A stretch of 64,000 nt of DNA from Metaphire vulgaris (GCA_018105865.1 CM030845.1:10329390-10393389); one strand, 5' to 3'. Counted from the stretch's first letter, positions 11,579 to 23,940 are shown. A program made the numbers and translations. The notes: generated by a model not told the origin, from the letters alone.

Positions 11579-11768
11579 CAGGGGCGGCGCTGGGTTTTGT
11601 TGGCTGGGTGGGTCTAATGCAATCTACACAACCACGACCCAGCTCAGACTACACCTCCCCCCCAAAAAATCAAAATTTCTCTACGGATTTGCACTATTTG
11701 CTCGGGTGCCCCTGCCCGAGGCTGGGTGGGTGCGGACCCGCGGACCCATCCCCCTAGCGCCGCCCCTG
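11579..11768. mobile_element. hAT-like MITE (CAGGGGCGGCGCTGGG)
   Basis: Starts CAGGGGCGGCGCTGGG, ends CTAGCGCCGCCCCTG. The flanks accgccaa/actgccaa match 7 of 8. Confidence 0.8.
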
Positions 11769-12339
11769 ACTGCCAAAATGTCTTGGGGTAAAGTAGGCCT
11801 ATCAGAAGACATTCTGACCTTTATCTATCACAATTAGGCCAATAACTTTTATTGATATCACAAATTTCCCTAAGACTGGCTTTACATAGTGAGTTAAATA
11901 CTTTTTACACGAGGACCATAAAATTGAAACGGGCCTAATTCAGACGCCCGAGGGAGTTGATTTGGCCGCTGGCCTGATACACCTACTTCCTGTCTGCAAT
12001 GATTTCAAGCGCGATTCTCAGAAAGTGCTTTTATTTTAATTATTACTGTTGTTTCCTGGTGCGCGCTTGGAATTTCTAAGCATCCGAGGAGCGTTGACTT
12101 AAGCTACTCGCGTCTTACCCCATAGCATACATATTATATGTAATTAAAACGTTAATGTCTAGGGCTCTAGGCCCTAGAGGTATACCGTATATCTTACAGT
12201 TATATAGCTCATTGATAGCGACAAATTACTCGGAATTAGTTATCAGCCAAGATTCCTATATTTTTGGTAATTTTACTGGAAATTTCATGGTTACGATTAC
12301 CCCAATTTAATTGCTGTTGTATTACTGCGAGTACCTTCT

Positions 12340-12402
12340 TCTTCGTAGTATTCTGCCCTTAGGCAGGTTTTGTATTCGAATTTCGCCATTCATTCCTGTT
12401 CA
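12340..12402 (-). pseudogene. LINE ORF2 remnant, last codons beyond the LTR element
   Basis: With the LTR element and one GTTCA removed, the LINE frame continues KEKAMNRNEWRNSNTKPA and stops (TAA), followed by GGGCAGAATACT. This is the usual LINE ORF2 end and 3' start in this family. It shows the order of insertion. Confidence 0.7.
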
Positions 12403-12623
12403 TGTGGCGTTTCCTAACGCCTATAACTATGATCAACACAGATGTATTATAACTCATATATTAATTATTAATGTTCGTATCCAGGACGCAACGGAGTGAG
12501 AGTCTTCGACTGTGTGAGAGCGACTGACGCTGAAACTAACTACTCTATAGAATATATAATGTAAGACTATAGCAGCTACGCTATTGGTTGAGGCGTGGCT
12601 TGTAAGTGTCCAATCACGCCACA
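12403..12623 (-). repeat. 3' LTR of the Ty3/Gypsy-like element
   Basis: Direct repeat of 16914-17134. It is preceded, on the minus strand, by a polypurine tract and followed by the target duplication GTTCA. Confidence 0.95.
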
Positions 12624-12729
12624 TCTCTTCCCATTAATTAGGCTCATTATCTAATTAAGAAAATTAATATTTTATAGCAGTTCTGTTAAAACTTTATCAG
12701 TCATCTAAAACAGAAATTTTAAAAGTTAA

Positions 12730-14961
12730 CTATTGATATCTAGATGGCTTTCTGACTGTACGGCCAGATCTAGTCTTATATGGTTCAGCTCCTCTAGTAG
12801 TTATTTGTTGTTCCCTAGGTGGCGCTGGGATTGCCTCAGTTGTATCAGATGATGGTTCATTCGCAGCGCTGGTGGAGTGTTGATCTTCATGCACCAGTGA
12901 TTTGTACGGTGGTCTCGAACGGCTGTCTTCTTCCCTTTTCATTGATGGTTGTCCTTGTCCTTCGCTTTCCTCCTGGAAAATGACAGGGGGTTCCAGGGAA
13001 AACCTGACATGCCGGGAGCTTCTTCGTTTGATTGAACCGTCGTCCAGCCGAAGTTGATACGATCGATGTGGAAGGACGTCTGTAATTTCCGCTTTCTTCC
13101 AGTGGTCGTCGGTCGGTCGTACTTTCACGCGACAAGTGTCTCCCTTCTGTAGCTTCCGTCGGTTGTGCGCGTTTTTATCGTAGTAAGCGGCTTGCTTCAA
13201 TTTTGATCTTTCTAATGCCTGTTGGACCTTGGCAGCAGAAGGAGTATCCAGTAGTTTATTGCTGATAGGCAATTTTGTGCGCGTTCGACGTCCAAACATA
13301 ATTTGCGCGGGGCTTAGACCCAATCTCTCGGAAGGACAATTTCTCCACTCCATTAAGGAAATGTAGGGGTCTAAATTTTCCTCTAAAGCTTTCTTCATCA
13401 GCTTCTTAGCCATTTTAACTGCTGACTCTGCTTTGCCATTTCCTTGGCTATGCATTGGTGAACTTAAGACATGTTGAAACTCGTATTTGTCTGCGAATTT
13501 CTTAAATTCCATTGAGTTAAATGGACTGTTATCACTATGCAAGAATGATGGGATACCATATCTTGCGAAATGTTGTTTTAGGCAGTAAATTATGTTGCTC
13601 ACCGACTTCGATGGTAACCTGTCTATTTCGAAGAATCCACTGAGGAAGTCTGTTGAAATTAGATACTCTCGCTGTTGAAATGCGAAAATATCGACTGCTA
13701 TTCTTTCCCATTGTCGAGATGGTGAGGGAATGGGTGCCAGTGGTTCTTTTGGAGGCAAGTCTCTGAATGTATTGCAGATGTGACATTTCAGAACTTTCTC
13801 TCGGAGTTCACAGGTCAAATTTGGCCAGAAAACCACCTCCCTCGCTCGACGTAGACAACTGTTTAGTCCAATATGAGACGAGTGTAGACGGTTTAGAATT
13901 TCCTGTCTCGCCGGTGCTGGTACGACAAGACGATGTCCTTTATAGACGAGACCTCGACAAACCGATAATTCATCTCCAAAGGTCGCAAAAGGTCGAACGT
14001 CGGCTGACAGCCCCTTCGGCGAGTCGGGCCAGCCTCGATAAATCTGTTCTTTCAGGCGGATGTAGCTCGGATCGGATGTCGCGTCTGTGATGAGTTTCAG
14101 AGTAGACGGAGATGTTATTAATCGAGTTTCTGCTTCTTGCTCCGCATCTGCTGTCTCTAGGAAAGCAATTTCTTCACTGAACTCCTGCGGAGTGCCTCTG
14201 GCAATGTAAGATCGGCTGAGGGCGTCTGCCAAAATTAAATCTCGGCCAGCAACGTATTCCATTTCAAAATCGTATCTTTGTAGCTTTAACAACAGGCGCT
14301 GGAGCCTTTTTGGCGCAGAAGAAAGAGACTTTTTGAATATACTCAATAAAGGTTTATGGTCATTTTGAACTTTTACCTTTCTCGCATATGTGTAGTAATG
14401 AAATTTCTCCATCGCAAAACATATTGAAAGACATTCCTTCTCCAGTTGGCTCCATCCTTGTTCAGAGTCTGTTAATGCACGGCTAGCATACTCCACTACA
14501 CGATTTTCCTGAAGGAGAAGGGCTCCTACGCCTTTTTGAGAGCTGTCGCACTGAACAAGCAAGTCCTTCTTGTCATTAAAATAGGCTAAAACAGGCGCAG
14601 ATTTTAACATACCTTTCAATTTCTCGAAGGCTTCAGTGTGACGTTCATCCCATCTGAAGTGCGAGTCGGACTTCAAAAGCTCACGAAGCACCGACGTGAC
14701 GTCACTGTAGTGAGGGCAGTATCTTGCTAGATAGTTGGCCATTCCGAGAAGACGCTGAAGTGCAGCTTTATCTTCTGGTTGCGCGAAGTTTTCAATGGCT
14801 TCGATTTTCGAGGCGGAAGGCTTTATTCCGTCTTTCGTTAAGTCATGGCCCATAAAAGTGATGCAATCTCGATGAAGTTTCATCTTTTCTCTGTTCAATT
14901 TAACTCCCTTCTCTCGACATCTCTGAAAAAGAGCAATTAAATTGGCATCGTGGTCCTGCAT
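12730..14961 (-). CDS. RT C-terminal part, RNase H and integrase of the Ty3/Gypsy-like element
   Basis: 743 codons. The same frame is open upstream to about 15118, covering the RT catalytic ADDILI motif (the usual YxDD is ADD preceded by Ile). From the marked ATG: RT thumb (FMGHDLTKDGIKPS), RNase H (VQCDSSQKGVGALLLQENRV), integrase HHCC zinc region (H..H, CHIC), and core with D, D and E (VDIFAF, HSDNSPFN, GNGKAESAV). The C-terminal tail is basic. The ATG is not a genuine start: this is the downstream half of a broken polyprotein. It resembles the K02A2.6-like Pol proteins common in invertebrates. Confidence 0.9.
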   Translation of the reverse strand: MQDHDANLIALFQRCREKGVKLNREKMKLHRDCITFMGHDLTKDGIKPSASKIEAIENFAQPEDKAALQRLLGMANYLARYCPHYSDVTSVLRELLKSDSHFRWDERHTEAFEKLKGMLKSAPVLAYFNDKKDLLVQCDSSQKGVGALLLQENRVVEYASRALTDSEQGWSQLEKECLSICFAMEKFHYYTYARKVKVQNDHKPLLSIFKKSLSSAPKRLQRLLLKLQRYDFEMEYVAGRDLILADALSRSYIARGTPQEFSEEIAFLETADAEQEAETRLITSPSTLKLITDATSDPSYIRLKEQIYRGWPDSPKGLSADVRPFATFGDELSVCRGLVYKGHRLVVPAPARQEILNRLHSSHIGLNSCLRRAREVVFWPNLTCELREKVLKCHICNTFRDLPPKEPLAPIPSPSRQWERIAVDIFAFQQREYLISTDFLSGFFEIDRLPSKSVSNIIYCLKQHFARYGIPSFLHSDNSPFNSMEFKKFADKYEFQHVLSSPMHSQGNGKAESAVKMAKKLMKKALEENLDPYISLMEWRNCPSERLGLSPAQIMFGRRTRTKLPISNKLLDTPSAAKVQQALERSKLKQAAYYDKNAHNRRKLQKGDTCRVKVRPTDDHWKKAEITDVLPHRSYQLRLDDGSIKRRSSRHVRFSLEPPVIFQEESEGQGQPSMKREEDSRSRPPYKSLVHEDQHSTSAANEPSSDTTEAIPAPPREQQITTRGAEPYKTRSGRTVRKPSRYQ

Positions 14962-15026
14962 TGCTTCTTTCTGCGTGTTGCCAGAACCAGTTATAAGAAT
15001 GTCATCGGCAATGCAGAAAATCCCTT

Positions 15027-16847
15027 TCAGTCCAGAAAGTGCTGCATGTATTCGTGCTTGAAATATTTCCGATGAAACTGAAAGACCAAAAGGAAGACGT
15101 AGATATCTGAAACGAGAAAAGGCGTGTCAAAAGTGCATAGTAGACTTGATTCATGGTCAAGCTGAAGCATGTTGAAGGCATTTTGACAATCCACTGTGCT
15201 GAAAACTCGAACCCCAGACAGCTTGTGCAAGATGTCGTCGAGTGTCGGCAGACAGTACCGGCTTCTGATCAGCGCAGGGTTTAGGGTCCTTGTAGGGTCA
15301 AGACACAGTCTGAGTTTCCCATTATTCTTGATGGTGACAACTAACGCAGAGACCCAGGCAGTCGGCTCCGTTACTGCCGTAATTATACCTTGAGAAACCA
15401 TCTGCTGAAGTTCGTTTTCGACTCTGTCCTTGACTGCAATTGCCATTCGACGCAGTGGTAGCTGCACTGGTCGATACGACGGATCTATATCCAGATGGAC
15501 AGTACCTTCCATCAGTCCCAGATTTCCGTCGAACAGGTCGCCAAAACGAGCAAAGATATCAGCTTCACTCAGCTGTCGCTCCAACGCAGGTGGCGAAACA
15601 GCTTCGGTCGCACAGATGTTGTGCTCCATAACGCGCAGGAGATCCAGTTCCTGGCAAATTGACATGCCTAGAATAGGACTGTCATGATCAGTGACATAAA
15701 TTTCCGTCAGTAATTGTTTTTTCGTCGTCGGATGAGTAATCGTGACGTCGATAACTCCTGCTGTCGGCAGCTCTAGACCGCTAAACATTCGCAGAACTGA
15801 TTTCGCTGGACGCAGCGCTGGTCGCAAAGGAAGGTTTTCGTAAATCGACGATGATATGGCTGTAATCGTTGATCCAGAATCAATCATAAATCGGACACGC
15901 ATTCCATTTATCAGCAACTGTGTAAATACACGTCCTCCTGAATCAGTAGAATTCAGAACGAGAACAGATTCGAAAGAATCAGATAGCTGCTTTACGCTTC
16001 CGTACGAAGAATTTCTCTTTTCACATTGAGCAGCGTAATGGTTTTTCTCATTGCAGCGCCGACACACAGCGCCAAAAGCTGGACAGTTATTCTTGCCGCG
16101 CTCATGGCTACGCCCACAGAAACGACAAAAATCTCTAACTGTACCTTTCGCAGGGCGATTCCGGTTTTGACTCGGATGCCTTTGATCTCGGGTCTCGTGT
16201 CGACGATTCCCTTGTTTCGCAACATCGTGCTGACGACGATGCTGACTGTGATCACGGCGAGGCGGAGGGTCGCGACGCAAAGCGTTGACTGCTCCCGTCT
16301 CCGTGATGGCTTTGAATTGGCGGGCGGTCGCCTCTTGTGCCTTGCAGACGTCGATGGCCTTTTGAAGGTCGAGTCCTTGCGTCCCAAGCAGTTTCCGGCG
16401 GGTTACGTCGTCGTGGATCCCAAGGACAATACGGTCGCGAATCATGGAAGACTCCGCTGCACCGAATCCACACGAGCGGACGAGGCGTCGCAAATCTGCA
16501 GCGAATACATCGAACGATTCACCAGGACTCTGTTTCCTGGTGTTGAACAAGTATCTCTCGTAGACCTCATTCAACTCGCCAACGCAGTACCGTTCGAAGG
16601 CCTCTAGAATGTCAGTCGTACTCTTCCGTTGCTCCTCAGTCAACGTCATCGACTCGAAAGTGACGTATGCGTCGGATCCAATGCAGGCTAGGAGAGTCGC
16701 AGCCTGAACTTCTGCAGTTTCTCCAGACACTTTCGCAGCGATACAAAAATTTTTCCATTGGCCCTGGAATCGACGGAACTCCACACATAAGTTCGCCGCA
16801 TTCAGATCCAGTTTCTCCGGCAGAGGAATGTTCGATCTGGTCGCCAT
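15027..16847 (-). pseudogene. gag-protease-RT N-terminal part of the Ty3/Gypsy-like polyprotein (frameshifted)
   Basis: 606 codons from ATG at 16847. Residues about 1-200 resemble a Gag capsid region. Two zinc-knuckle-like Cys/His motifs follow (CRRCNEKNHYAAQC is the canonical CX2CX4HX4C). An aspartic protease site reads MIDSGST. The reverse transcriptase palm begins with LRLCLDPTRTLNPAL and STVDCQNAFNMLQL. Just after CTFDTPF the frame is lost, and about 30 unrelated residues follow. RT similarity resumes at once in the -1 frame, so one base is likely missing, in a run of T. Gag and Pol are in one frame with no stop between them. Confidence 0.92.
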
Positions 16848-16913
16848 AGTAACTAATGTTCACTTTTTTTTATTAAACGCAAGGCTGTGAGTTCGTTTCC
16901 GCTGATGACACCA

Positions 16914-17134
16914 TGTGGCGTTTCCTAACGCCTATAACTATGATCAACACAGATGTATTATAACTCATATATTAATTATTAATGTTCGTATCCAGGACGC
17001 AACGGAGTGAGAGTCTTCGACTGTGTGAGAGCGACTGACGCTGAAACTAACTACTCTATAGAATATATAATGTAAGACTATAGCAGCTACGCTATTGGTT
17101 GAGGCGTGGCTTGTAAGTGTCCAATCACGCCACA
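16914..17134 (-). repeat. 5' LTR of the Ty3/Gypsy-like element
   Basis: 221 bp, same sequence as 12403-12623 as far as I can compare. It carries terminal TGTGG..CCACA. The promoter and polyadenylation functions of the element would lie here. Confidence 0.95.
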
Positions 17135-17430
17135 GTTCATAGCTTTCTCCTTTAAGTCTTTATAGTCCTTTTCCATCATTCAGTCAAACAGCGTCTCTCG
17201 TGGTCTTCCTTTGGTCTTTTCCCCCTCTAGTTATCCTTCTATTATTTCCCTTAGGAGTGAGTCTCCTCTCATTATGTGTCCCATCCAGGTCTTTTGTCTT
17301 TTTCTTATTGTGTTGATCATCTCTTTCTTTTCCTCCACCTGTTTCAGCACTTCCTCGTTTGTCTTATGTTTATGTTCTGTCCAGCTGACCTTCTCCATTT
17401 TTCTCCATATCCACATTTCAAAGACCTCTA
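17135..17430 (-). pseudogene. LINE ORF2 C-terminal remnant, upstream part
   Basis: The minus strand reads EMWIWRKMEKVSWTEHKHKT, NEEVLKQVEEKKEMINTIRK and WMGHIMRGDSLLREIIEG, then GRPRETLFD. This is the familiar C-terminal segment of non-LTR retrotransposon polyproteins (W-H-x-R-D-LL..EG..GRPR). It carries in-frame stops. The Ty3/Gypsy-like element interrupts it, and it resumes at 12402. Confidence 0.8.
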
Positions 17431-18870
17431 TAGTCTTGTTCCAACTTCCGAGTACCTACAAGAGGCTATAATGTATTATGAACCTTGTTCATAGGACATT
17501 TTTTACGAGTAGGCCTACCTAATACCTATAAGAGACTATAATAAGACCCAACCTTGTTCATGGGACATATTTTTCTGTCCATCCCATCTCATCCCATGTC
17601 AATTTATGCCTGTCCCACCCAATCACACCCCTCGAGGTTACCATTAGGCCTATAATATTAATATGGAATAGACCTACAGTCTAAATGAAATTATGAAATT
17701 CATGAAAGTTTAGGTTTAGTGTGTACTAATTTACTAAATAGGCCTAGAACTACACGCACAACTAGACATGTAAATTAAGCGACAGAATTTTTTAACTTTA
17801 TTCACTTTAATATCCAAGAGAATTGTATTTTGACAAGTCTAATCTAAATATGACAAGTCGGTGTCATTCTGACATTCTCATTCTGTTTCTGAGTCGCTCT
17901 GCTAATTCAGCACATTATCGATTTCCTGCTGATCGACTGTCTCTGATAATTAATTCATTTAATCCAGGTAATGCCCGAACTCTTTCCACGAATTATTTGA
18001 AATTAGTAATCCAGCAATTCAGAATGAAGTCAGCAACAAAGGAACTTCTATTACAGCAGATTAAAGATAGCTTCGTATTTACAAATCGCCAAAGACGCCA
18101 ACCAGCCTATAGGGGGCCTACTGTACAGCACCAATGGCTGGATGGCTCCGCGCATGCGCAATGTGCCAGTCTAGCACGGATTGGCCGAACTTACTTTTAA
18201 TGACCAGTTATGTTGCATTCTAGTATCTTAAATTTTGTTCTATGAAGAAATTTAACCCATAAATTTAACTCATAAAGCTGCTGAAGTGACTCCAAAGGTA
18301 ACAACTGGCTAAGTAGGCCTACGTGTACTGTATCTATTAGCGATAGATTCACCAACACAAGACCCACAGCATACAGGCCTACGATTGAGACTGCACTGAC
18401 GGCAGCCTCATCAAAAACAGATCTTCAACTTACAACCACTCTTTCAAAGAGTACATATAGGCCTACCCTGCATGCCTACAATATCTGCTCCATTGGAATC
18501 GAACATTTTCTCAGAGCGGCGTATACTGTAGGTCTCAAATGACTGATTCTCTGTTGGAAACATTGGTCTTTCTATAATGCAACTCTAAACTTGATTAGGC
18601 CTAGAGAATGGCTGACAATACTGAATGACTAAGTGACAAACTAACTAATTCTTCGTATATGTCAACATTATGTACTAGTAATCTGGCCTATAAATCTTGG
18701 CATTAAAGTAAGAGTTTTACTAGTATGACAAGGCATGCTTTTTTCAAGGCTTTGCTAAATTTTAAAGTCAAGTCCTTGGTCCTGTCCTGTCCTGGCCTTG
18801 AAGGTCGAGTCCTTGGTCCTGCCCTGGCCTTGGGGACGAGTCTTCGGCCCTAGTCTTAAGGGTTGAGTCC
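17431..18870. other. Unassigned intergenic stretch
   Basis: AT-rich sequence with frequent taggcct words. The 125-codon frame at 17823-18200 has no recognisable domain or splice context. Nothing else is supported. Confidence 0.5.
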
Positions 18871-18997
18871 TTGCTGCAGGGTTATTTATAGGCATATTCT
18901 GGGAGTCCCCTGCCAAAAAAGTCTGACAGGCAAAAAAGTCATCTCATAACTGAGATTGGGGGTTGGGGGGTTGGTTGGGGATGTCGGTCTTAATTTT

Positions 18998-19780
18998 TAA
19001 TTCGTTTCATCACTCATCTGAATTTTTGCATATCTATAGCCTACTGTAGCACTAGCATTGTCCATTATTTCAAACAGGGTATCAATTTTATATATTTTGT
19101 GGTCTATAAAACCTGTAATAGAAGAAACCAGCTCTCTTAAGCGCCATGTTATCTCTCGATTGATTTTTTATACAATTGACAGAGAATAGATTTCTGAAAG
19201 ACTTTGTATAGTGTCGTTTCAAATGGCTCATTAATTTTCGTGGCATTTCGAAAGCTCTAGAAAAAAATTGAGGCAGAATATATTGACAATTCTAATACGG
19301 TTTGACACAGCAAAAATGGGGACACAAGAATATGTGGTTTTAATTCGTTTCATCACTCTTCTAAATTTTTGCATATCTATAGCCTACTAGTCCTTGCATT
19401 GTCCAATTTCAAACAGGGTATCAATTTTATAATATTTTGTGGTCTATAAAACCTGCAATAGAAAAAAACAGCTCTCTTAAGCGCCATCTTATCTCTCGAT
19501 TGATTTTTAGACATTTGACAGAGAATAGATTTGTGAAAGACTTTGCATAGTGTCGTTTCAAATGGCTCATTATTTTTCGTGGCATTTCGAAAGCTCTAGA
19601 AAAAAATTGAGACAGAATAGATTGACAATTCTAGCACGGTTTGACACAGCAAAGATGGGGACACAAGAATATGTGGTTTTAATTCGTTTCATCACTCTTC
19701 TGAATTTTTGCATATCTATAGCCTACTGTAGCACTAGTCCTTGCTTTGTCCAATTTCAAACAGGCCATGTTGGCCCACCC
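18998..19780. repeat. Tandem repeat with a unit of about 340 bp
   Basis: The phrase taattcgtttcatcact starts near 18998, 19341 and 19680, and the sequence between repeats closely (cttaagcgccat..atctctcgattgatt, gtgtcgtttcaaatggctca). There are two full units and part of a third. A reverse-complement relative lies at 42410-42883. Confidence 0.85.
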
Positions 19781-19899
19781 AATATTTGGCTTGTGGCGCC
19801 CTCCATGGTCTTAAACGGGGGTTGGGGGGTTGGAGGGTTTTAGGGGGTGTAAAAATATCCCTGCGTTGTTAGCATCTCTGAATTAAAGTATAATGCCAA

Positions 19900-20340
19900 A
19901 ATTGCGTCGCCACTACCGTGTTGCCGCTAGTGTGACGTTAATATTTCGTCCAATTAAGAACCTTTGAAGTCCTGTTCTGAATAATTATCATTCTCTGAAA
20001 TGTCTACTTAATTACGGTATGTACGTCTAATGGCTGACCTCTGAGCCTCATTTCACACGTACAGACCCTCGATACCTACTTCCATCTGCTAACTGCAGTA
20101 TTCAGCTGACTTAGGCCTGCATTTCTGCTTATCAGTGCATCATGCAAAGAAGGTGCTTAGCCCCAATTTCAAAATTGGCGCACGTGTGAACTACGAGTAG
20201 TTTTCTGAAACTCGCTCAATTGCAGACTGTGGTCACCAAATATAACTCCATAAAGACTAACACTGTCCTGTTCTCACCATTATCAATAATGCACTATATT
20301 TCATGATTTGTAGTCTATATACAAACAGGAGAAATTAAAA
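19900..20340. other. Unassigned intergenic stretch
   Basis: No coding or repeat signal is recognised. Confidence 0.4.
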
Positions 20341-20346
20341 GCCACC

Positions 20347-20494
20347 CAGTGGCGTATTTACCATTGGGCAATTTGGGCCATGGCCCCCCTTTGGTCTTGG
20401 CCTAGCCTGTCCTCAGACCCCCATTATAGGCTCGCGCTTCGCGCCCGCCATGGGCTGGCCCTCCCCTTACCAAAATTCTAAATACGCCACTGAA
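20347..20494. mobile_element. hAT-like MITE (CAGTGGCGTATTTA)
   Basis: Starts CAGTGGCGTATTTACC, ends CTAAATACGCCACTG. The flanks aagccacc/aagccatc match 7 of 8. Confidence 0.82.
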
Positions 20495-20537
20495 GCCATC
20501 TGCACAGCAAATAATATACTTTCGAGTAGGCCCAATT

Positions 20538-20570
20538 CATGAAGAAAAAGAAGAAGAAGAAGAAGAAGAA

Positions 20571-20632
<62 letters not shown>

Positions 20633-20660
20633 GGATGAAAACGAAAAGGAAAAGGAAAAG
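20538..20660. repeat. (AAG)n-(ATG)n-(AAAAGG)n microsatellite
   Basis: About ten AAG units, twenty ATG units, then acgaaaaggaaaaggaaaag. No gene is seen. Confidence 0.92.
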
Positions 20661-21413
20661 GAAGAGATTGTCTAGACCATCTTCTTCTTCATCTTCAGGC
20701 AATTCCGACGCACGATATCTATAGGCCTATTAGAGAAATTTGGATGATACACTAATTTCGTGATTGTTTTCTTCTGGATATAAACTCAGAAATTATTAGT
20801 TAAGCATTTTAGCAAATTGCTCCCGCGAACCGCGTATCAAATCGCTTCAATCATAGATAGCTCTGCGTATGTAATATGTATCTCAATGCGGAAAATAGTA
20901 AGTAAAGTAAATGTGGACATTGGCGTTTTGGAAAGTGACGTTGTCGTTTTAGCGTCTGTCTGTGCAACGATACGTTTTGCGGTTTGCGCGGATCGAATGT
21001 TCTCGGTGTTTTCTCTAAGCATACAGTTACATTTGTTATTTGCATTTATAGGCCTAACGCTATTTAGGTAGAAAACGTGCATCGACAGTGCATGCATCGA
21101 CGTAGAAAACAAATGTATCGCGCTATTGGAGCAGTTACCAGACCATCACGGCTGGAAACGACCGTTGATCCATTTAGGCCTAAATTCCGCTAATTGTCAG
21201 TCGTAATTGCATTATCAATATCTTAACCAATAGGTAGGGCCTAGGTCATTGTGTCGTTTTTCTGGTCGACAAACAAGAACAAATTCTATCGATTCACAGC
21301 TTCCAAAGAATGGCAGCTGTTGTCTTAATTCCTATCCGCTCCACAATCGATTGTGCTGTTCTGATGCAAGAACTCTAGCCCCGAGTGAAAATAATATTAC
21401 ATTCAGTGGCGTG

Positions 21414-21551
21414 CAGAGAGTGGTGGGCGCCCGGGACCAAGTCGATAAAAATTATTGTTTGACGAGCAAAAAGGGTCGCCGAGTCAATTTTGGCGCCCTC
21501 CCCCCCATCTGGTCGGCGCCCGGTGCTACCGTCCCCCGTTGCACCCTACTG
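21414..21551. mobile_element. hAT-like MITE (CAGTGGCGTGCAGAG)
   Basis: Starts CAGTGGCGTGCAGAGAGTGG, ends TTGCACCCTACTG. The flanks attacatt/attgcatt match 7 of 8. It contains GACGAGCAAAAAGGGTCGCC. Confidence 0.78.
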
Positions 21552-22113
21552 ATTGCATTTCTCCAGATCATGATCCAGATCGTGTGGATTAATATTAGCC
21601 TATAGGCCTGTACGTGTACATCGGAATTGAAGACTTGGCAGTGAACGATGTTCTGCTGCCCGTTGGCCGCAGCTTTTCCCCATCGGAGTCCTTGAAGAAA
21701 TCTTGTTCTTACGACTCCCTATTCGCCGTAAAATCGAAGTTTGTGCCAAATAGCCCTAGACTAGAGAGAGATCACGCGAGGTTTAAGTTATTTAACCACG
21801 GAGATGAGATGGTTGCTGAAGATTACTATTGTTATACTGCAAGATGCTTTACAGTGCATTAATTAAGAACGGGTCGAAGCATGTTCGCAGCATAAAATAA
21901 AATGGCGTATAGAAGTTGTTTTTGTTTGAGCTTTTATGGTCTTTGTGCGTCAGAAATCATAAATATAGAACTATAAATTAACTAATAGCCTACCACGCCA
22001 AATAGAAAATTCAACTAAGTGGACCGGTGTTGTCCTTGGCATGTCCTATACGACTCGCCCACGGCCAAGCACAAGCCCACGGCCAGAGCAACAATATTTG
22101 TCCTTTGCCGATC

Positions 22114-22283
<170 letters not shown>

Positions 22284-22535
22284 AGCAGCAGCATTTGTGT
22301 ACACAGCGAAATGGTAGAAGGAAGCGGTTAATTAGTTGTGAGTGTAATTGTCGTCAGCCAAATTTCCCATTTCCATTGCTTGCGATATCACAATATCAAC
22401 CAAGTCAAGTGATCGTCGACTACTTCCTTCTCTTCAAATAGATTTGCTGAACTTAATACACGACGTGGATAACTGTAGGCCTAAGTACTAAATATCTCTT
22501 TTTTCTCTGTCTCTTTCTGATTCTCTGTCTGTCCG

Positions 22536-22540
<5 letters not shown>

Positions 22541-22585
<45 letters not shown>
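22541..22585. repeat. (TA)n within a CTGT-rich stretch
   Basis: About 22 TA units. The flanks 22500-22710 are rich in (ctgt)n, for example gtctgtctgtctgtctctc. Confidence 0.9.
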
Positions 22586-22589
<4 letters not shown>

Positions 22590-22750
22590 TCTGATTCTCT
22601 GTCTGTCTATCTGCCTGTCTCTGTCTGGCTCTCTGTCTCTCTGTTTCTGTGCCCGTTATATGTCTGTCTGTTTGTTTGTCTGCCTGTTTGTCTGTCTGTC
22701 TGTCTCTCTCTCATCTGTAATTCCTCGCAGTGTTCAGTATAGTGGATGAG

Positions 22751-23129
22751 GTGTGTTTATTCTAGCCACCTTGACATTGGGGTGATTTTTAAATGTTTGG
22801 GGGGGGGGCAAGGTCTGCGTCTCCAAAAACCTTGACAAGCAAAAAAGGTTATTATTCCTTTTAAAATGTGATGACAAGCAAAAAACAAAAAAGGTCATCC
22901 TTCCGACTTCCCTCTAATATTTTTTACCCTTCTTAAATGCCCTGGCAAGCAAAAATTGTAATCCATATATTTTTCCATGCATCTCCAAAAAATAAAAGCC
23001 CCCGTCCTCACACTTTTTTTGGGGGGGGGAGAAATTTCCATCCCCCATGCAACATATAAAAAAGTTGGGAGATTTTTAAAATTTGGGGGAGGGGAATTCC
23101 CCTCCAGAGAAGGCCTAGAATAAACACTG
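22751..23129. mobile_element. MITE with CAGTGTTTATTCTAG ends, reverse copy
   Basis: Begins tgtttattctagccacc and ends ggcctagaataaacactg. TGGATGAG stands on both sides. It holds two or three copies of the recurrent GACAAGCAAAAAAGG motif. Confidence 0.8.
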
Positions 23130-23219
23130 GTGGATGAGTAACGTCTTATAGTGAGAAGCGGCCCTGTACTACAAAGCGATAAAGGACCCGGCACGGATTT
23201 CATCGTCTACAACAAAAAG

Positions 23220-23231
23220 CAGCACGATATG

Positions 23232-23281
<50 letters not shown>

Positions 23282-23393
23282 TCGTCTATAGGAACTGAGT
23301 GGTTCTATAGTGGTCTATATTCTCGGCACACTGCTTCTACTCTGATTCACTGGAAGTAATTTCAATATATTCTGGACTGTATATATATATACA

Positions 23394-23432
<39 letters not shown>

Positions 23433-23460
23433 TACTGTATATATATATATACATGGTATA

Positions 23461-23495
<35 letters not shown>
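23220..23495. repeat. Several (TA)n tracts
   Basis: (TA)n at 23231-23279, 23379-23424 and 23437-23492, separated by short unique pieces such as acagtatata and catggtatactg. Confidence 0.93.
23284..23366 (+). repeat. 83-bp duplicated segment, copy 1
   Basis: gtctataggaactgagtggt through tcactggaagtaatttcaa, repeated at 24190-24272 with one visible difference (gcacac/gcgcac). Confidence 0.88.
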
Positions 23496-23497
<2 letters not shown>

Positions 23498-23664
23498 CAA
23501 AGTGCAATTTCCATTTTTGATCAACACTCTATATAGATGGTACATTGAGCAATGGTTCAGCACAAAATAATAAGTCCTAGTATTCATTTTGTATGCTTGA
23601 TCCTGCCTTAGACCAGAAATTAACTATTAATATTTAATGCAGGATGTCCATTGCGTGTGTATCT

Positions 23665-23940
<276 letters not shown>

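Larger units (their letters stand above)
12403..17134 (-). mobile_element. Ty3/Gypsy-like LTR retrotransposon, recent insertion
   Basis: 4.7 kb, bounded by two 221-bp LTRs that look identical base for base. They start TG and end CA, and are flanked by the 5-bp duplication GTTCA on both sides. Next to the 5' LTR (minus strand) is TGGTGTCATCAGC, a primer-binding-site-like TGGTGTCA, possibly tRNA-Leu. Before the 3' LTR is the purine stretch GGGAAGAGA. Gene order is gag, protease, reverse transcriptase, RNase H, integrase, as in Ty3/Gypsy. No env-like gene is seen. One frameshift splits the polyprotein near 15118. Confidence 0.95.

Noticed and set aside
13767..16607. Plus-strand frames inside the LTR element, up to 193 codons
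   Set aside because: Opposite-strand shadows of gag-pol without known motifs.
21614..21862. 82-codon open frame (LLPVGRSFSPSESLKKSCSY)
   Set aside because: Not recognised, with no clear splice sites or homologous features. It may be chance.
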